64,000 nucleotides of DNA, from positions 310,001 to 374,000 of the forward strand of contig NZ_UIHB01000005.1 of assembly GCF_900476395.1 (NCBI RefSeq), read 5' to 3'. Shown piece by piece: positions 61,889-64,000 of this stretch. The translations under genes were made by a program, and so were the position numbers. Under the pieces are notes generated by a model, which was not told the origin of the DNA, did not search any database, and saw only the letters and a list, made by a program, of their open reading frames with translations. The DNA is from Xanthomonas euroxanthea. Lineage in GTDB: Bacteria > Pseudomonadota > Gammaproteobacteria > Xanthomonadales > Xanthomonadaceae. The stretch's first letter is position 1, and every line of letters begins with the position of its first letter.

Positions 61889-63004
61889 TCAGAACCAGGG
61901 CGCGTCGGGCGCGTCGGACATGGCGCGCTGCAGCTTCAACCAGCGCTTGAGCGATTGCGGATCTTCCAGCTCGCGCAAGCCCCGGTGCGCCTCCATCAGC
62001 TCGTCCTCGAGCTCACGCTTGAGCTGGGCCATCAACCGGCCCAGTCGCTCGGGCTTGGGTCGCGCTGCCAGCTCCAGCCCGTATTCGGCGCAAAACTCGT
62101 CCGATTGCTGCTGCAGCTGCTGCTGCAACTGCCTGCACTGCCGGTCCAGTTCGCGGTTGTAGTCCTGCAGGCGCGCGGCGCTCATCGCGTCCACGCCTCG
62201 TGCGTCCATCAGGCCGATCTCGGCCTGCAGTTCGAGCAGGCCCAGCAGATCGCCGGCCTTGTAGGCCGCATTGAGCCGCTGCATCAGGATGGTGCGCGCA
62301 GCGTGGTCGTCGGCGTCCCTTGCGCGGTCCGGATGCAGATTGCCGGCCAGCTTGCGATACAGCTCGCGCACCGGCGGCGGCTCGGCACTCTCCCCCACCG
62401 CCTGCTTCTCGGCACGCTTGCGCCGCTGCGTACCGCGTTGCTGGTGTTGCGCGCGCTGCTGCTGCAGACGCTCGCTGACGCGCTCGTAGAGCTCCTCGGG
62501 CGACTCGATACCATCCAGCTCGTCGGCATCCAGTCCGTAGGCCTGGCCGAGGATCTGCTTCATCAGCGCATCGGATTCGGCCACTTCCCGGTCGTAGCCG
62601 ACGGCGCTGTGGCGATCGTAAATCGGGCGTAGTGCCTCGTGGCCGGCCTCGATCAGCGGGGCGGCGATGTCGCACAGCAACTCGGACAGGAGGGCGCGAT
62701 CGGCCTTGCCCAGCTTGACCGTGGCATGCGCGCGGTCGAGCGCTTCGACCAGCGCAATGTCGGCCGCGCGGCGCTGGTCGAGCAAGGGCTGCAATTGGGT
62801 GTGGTAACGCTCGCGCCATTGCGAACGCGCGAGGTGCCAGGCCAGCAGGTCGGCGCGATGCCGTTCCAGGTCGCGCAGCAGGCGGTCGAAGCGCTTGCGT
62901 GCCGGCGACAGCGGCGCGCCGGACGGTTGCCCGGCCTGGCTGCGCAGTTGTTGCAGCGCCTGCGCGGCAGGCGCATCGGTCGGGGGTCGGGCATTGCGCG
63001 GCAT
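61889..63004 (-). CDS. J-domain (DnaJ-like) protein
   Basis: A 371-residue, highly charged alpha-helical protein. A degenerate J domain lies at about residues 210-262 with the HPD motif at 224-226 (VRELYRKLAGNLHPDRARDADDHAA), the part that stimulates DnaK ATPase. The N-terminal ~200 residues and the C-terminal ~110 residues are coiled-coil-like (QQQRAQHQQRGTQRRKRAEK; LDRQCRQLQQQLQQQSDE). It starts at ATG 63004, 11 bases after the rsfS stop, so it is probably co-transcribed with nadD and rsfS. The partner DnaK and substrates are unknown. It could also be an HSP20/ribosome-associated factor of unclear function. Confidence 0.82.
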   Translation of the reverse strand: MPRNARPPTDAPAAQALQQLRSQAGQPSGAPLSPARKRFDRLLRDLERHRADLLAWHLARSQWRERYHTQLQPLLDQRRAADIALVEALDRAHATVKLGKADRALLSELLCDIAAPLIEAGHEALRPIYDRHSAVGYDREVAESDALMKQILGQAYGLDADELDGIESPEELYERVSERLQQQRAQHQQRGTQRRKRAEKQAVGESAEPPPVRELYRKLAGNLHPDRARDADDHAARTILMQRLNAAYKAGDLLGLLELQAEIGLMDARGVDAMSAARLQDYNRELDRQCRQLQQQLQQQSDEFCAEYGLELAARPKPERLGRLMAQLKRELEDELMEAHRGLRELEDPQSLKRWLKLQRAMSDAPDAPWF

Positions 63005-63015
63005 GCCCGGCTCAC

Positions 63016-63426
63016 TCACTCTTCGGGGTCGGCGTCCGCGTCGTCCGGACGCTGGTCGCCCACTGTCCACAGGCGCTCCAGTGCATAGAACTCACGCACG
63101 CGCGGCAGCATCACATGCACCACCACATCGCCCAGGTCCACCAGCACCCACTCGGCCTCGCGCTCGCCTTCCACGCCCAGCGGCATGACGTCAAGACGCT
63201 TGGCGAACTTGACCACTTCTTCGGCGATCGACTTCACATGGCGGGTCGAGGTACCCGAGGCGACCACCATGTAATCGCAGACGCTGGACTTGCCGCGTAC
63301 ATCGATCTCGACCACGTCCTTGGCTTTCAGCTCCTCCACGGCCTCACGCACGGTGGCCAGCAGGGCCGGCACGGACGGCGGCGGATTCGGGATGGAGGTC
63401 TTGATGACTTGGGCTTGGGTGGTCAA
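63016..63426 (-). CDS. rsfS: Ribosome silencing factor RsfS
   Basis: A 136-residue protein that binds the 50S subunit and blocks association with 30S in stationary phase. The family core is DVVEIDVRGKSSVCDYMVVASGTSTRHVKSIAEEVV and VEGEREAEWVLVDLGDVVVHVML. The start is TTG 63426, because no ATG exists in frame upstream of the conserved region; an internal GTG (around codon 19) would remove the leading ~18 residues, which are Pro-rich and not conserved. It follows nadD by 57 bases on the same strand. Confidence 0.93.
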   Translation of the reverse strand: MTTQAQVIKTSIPNPPPSVPALLATVREAVEELKAKDVVEIDVRGKSSVCDYMVVASGTSTRHVKSIAEEVVKFAKRLDVMPLGVEGEREAEWVLVDLGDVVVHVMLPRVREFYALERLWTVGDQRPDDADADPEE

Positions 63427-63483
63427 AGCGGGTAACTCGATGGAATTGGCGTGAATTATAGGCCGGTCCGGCCGGCTGCGTGT

Positions 63484-64000
63484 TCAGCGAGTCGGCAGCG
63501 CATCGCCGTACAGGCCTTCGTGCACGATGAAGGCCGCCACCGACGCCGGCACCAGCGCCTGCCAGTCGCTGCCGCCGGCGATGCGCGCGCGCACGGCGCT
63601 GGCCGATTCGCCGCGCAACGGCTGATGCAGCCGCCACAGGCGACCGGCCGGGGCAGTGCCCAGTTCGCTGGCGCTGGCAGTCCACCTGCCCTGCACCGCC
63701 TGGGCAAGCTGAGGCGCCTGGCCCAGATCCAGCGGTGCGCCTGGACGCTCGGCAACGACGAAATGCGCCAGTTCGAACAAGGCCTGCCAGTGATGCCAGC
63801 TGCTCAGCCCGACGAAGGCATCGGCACCGAGCAGCCAGGCGATCGGTGTCGTGGGGCCGAGTTCGGCGCGTAGTTCGCGCAAGGTATCGACGGTGTAGGA
63901 CGGCGCGCCCCCCTGGCCGGCGCGGCGAAGTTCGCGGGTGTCCAGCACCAGCCCGGGTTTGTCGGCCAGCGCCAGCTCCAGCATGCGGGCGCGCTGCGCA
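63484..64000 (-). CDS. nadD: Nicotinate-nucleotide adenylyltransferase, partial
   Basis: The C-terminal ~172 residues; the N-terminal part lies beyond the window end, since the reading continues in frame to base 64000. NadD adds AMP to nicotinate mononucleotide in NAD synthesis. The nucleotidyltransferase core with the HxGH motif would be upstream. Visible family segments include SYTVDTLRELRAELG, WLLGADAFVGLSSWHHWQALFE, FVVAERPG and VARIAGG-like SAVRARIAGGSDWQALVPASVAAFIVHEGLYG. It heads the nadD-rsfS-J-domain set. Confidence 0.93.
   Translation of the reverse strand, partial: AQRARMLELALADKPGLVLDTRELRRAGQGGAPSYTVDTLRELRAELGPTTPIAWLLGADAFVGLSSWHHWQALFELAHFVVAERPGAPLDLGQAPQLAQAVQGRWTASASELGTAPAGRLWRLHQPLRGESASAVRARIAGGSDWQALVPASVAAFIVHEGLYGDALPTR

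Overview
The window is high-GC chromosomal DNA from a gammaproteobacterium, almost certainly Xanthomonas. Evidence for this: the GC-rich codon use, two very large TonB-dependent receptors, a dense set of lipoprotein peptidases, the GTAG-type REP hairpins, the GGGAATC-type heptad repeats between genes, and a nadD-rsfS-rlmH-maf-rng-yhdP-tldD block. No rRNA, tRNA, CRISPR array, insertion sequence, integrase or prophage was seen. Most of it reads as core genome with a few accessory clusters.

Layout. 1-14 kb: a partial SCO copper chaperone gene overlapping psd, a REP-rich spacer, a LysM lytic transglycosylase, a HerA-like ATPase, a small secreted-protein gene broken by an in-frame TAG, nudK, a membrane protein, a rhomboid with a long C-terminal extension, greB, rimO, a dienelactone-hydrolase/HIT pair and two tiny paralogous membrane proteins. 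14-15.6 kb: dcd and apbC/mrp. 15.9-29.4 kb: an accessory-looking run, all on the plus strand, with two TonB-dependent receptors (one Oar-like) and three consecutive M13 metallopeptidases, the third having lost zinc and substrate-binding residues. 29.6-44.5 kb: a second rhomboid, an alkyltransferase-like DNA repair protein, a gor-dadA-DUF418 operon, slyD, two NlpC/P60 hydrolases separated by a perfect CRP/Clp-type site, a thioesterase, a methyltransferase/dicarboxylate-symporter pair, a PhoA-type alkaline phosphatase, and tilS-xseB-ispA.

44.9-64 kb: a secreted M35 (aspzincin) protease, a DUF4870 protein, then the conserved envelope/RNA/proteolysis neighbourhood pmbA, yjgA, tldD, yhdP, rng, maf, rlmH, rsfS and nadD. 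Plus-strand genes for a SIMPL protein, a TonB protein, a PhoX-like phosphatase and a DUF6065-like protein are inserted between them, and a J-domain protein gene lies within the minus-strand series.

How the genes fit together. The receptors, a TonB protein and several exported peptidases are consistent with scavenging of polymers or peptides. NlpC/P60, LysM transglycosylase and YhdP serve the envelope. TldD/PmbA form the known TldDE protease. Rng, RlmH, RsfS, YjgA and RimO act on ribosomes or RNA. The points I find most worth checking are the M13 trio with a degenerate member, the heptad repeat that forms the coding tail of yjgA, the REP doublets, and the Clp-type site upstream of the second NlpC/P60 gene.
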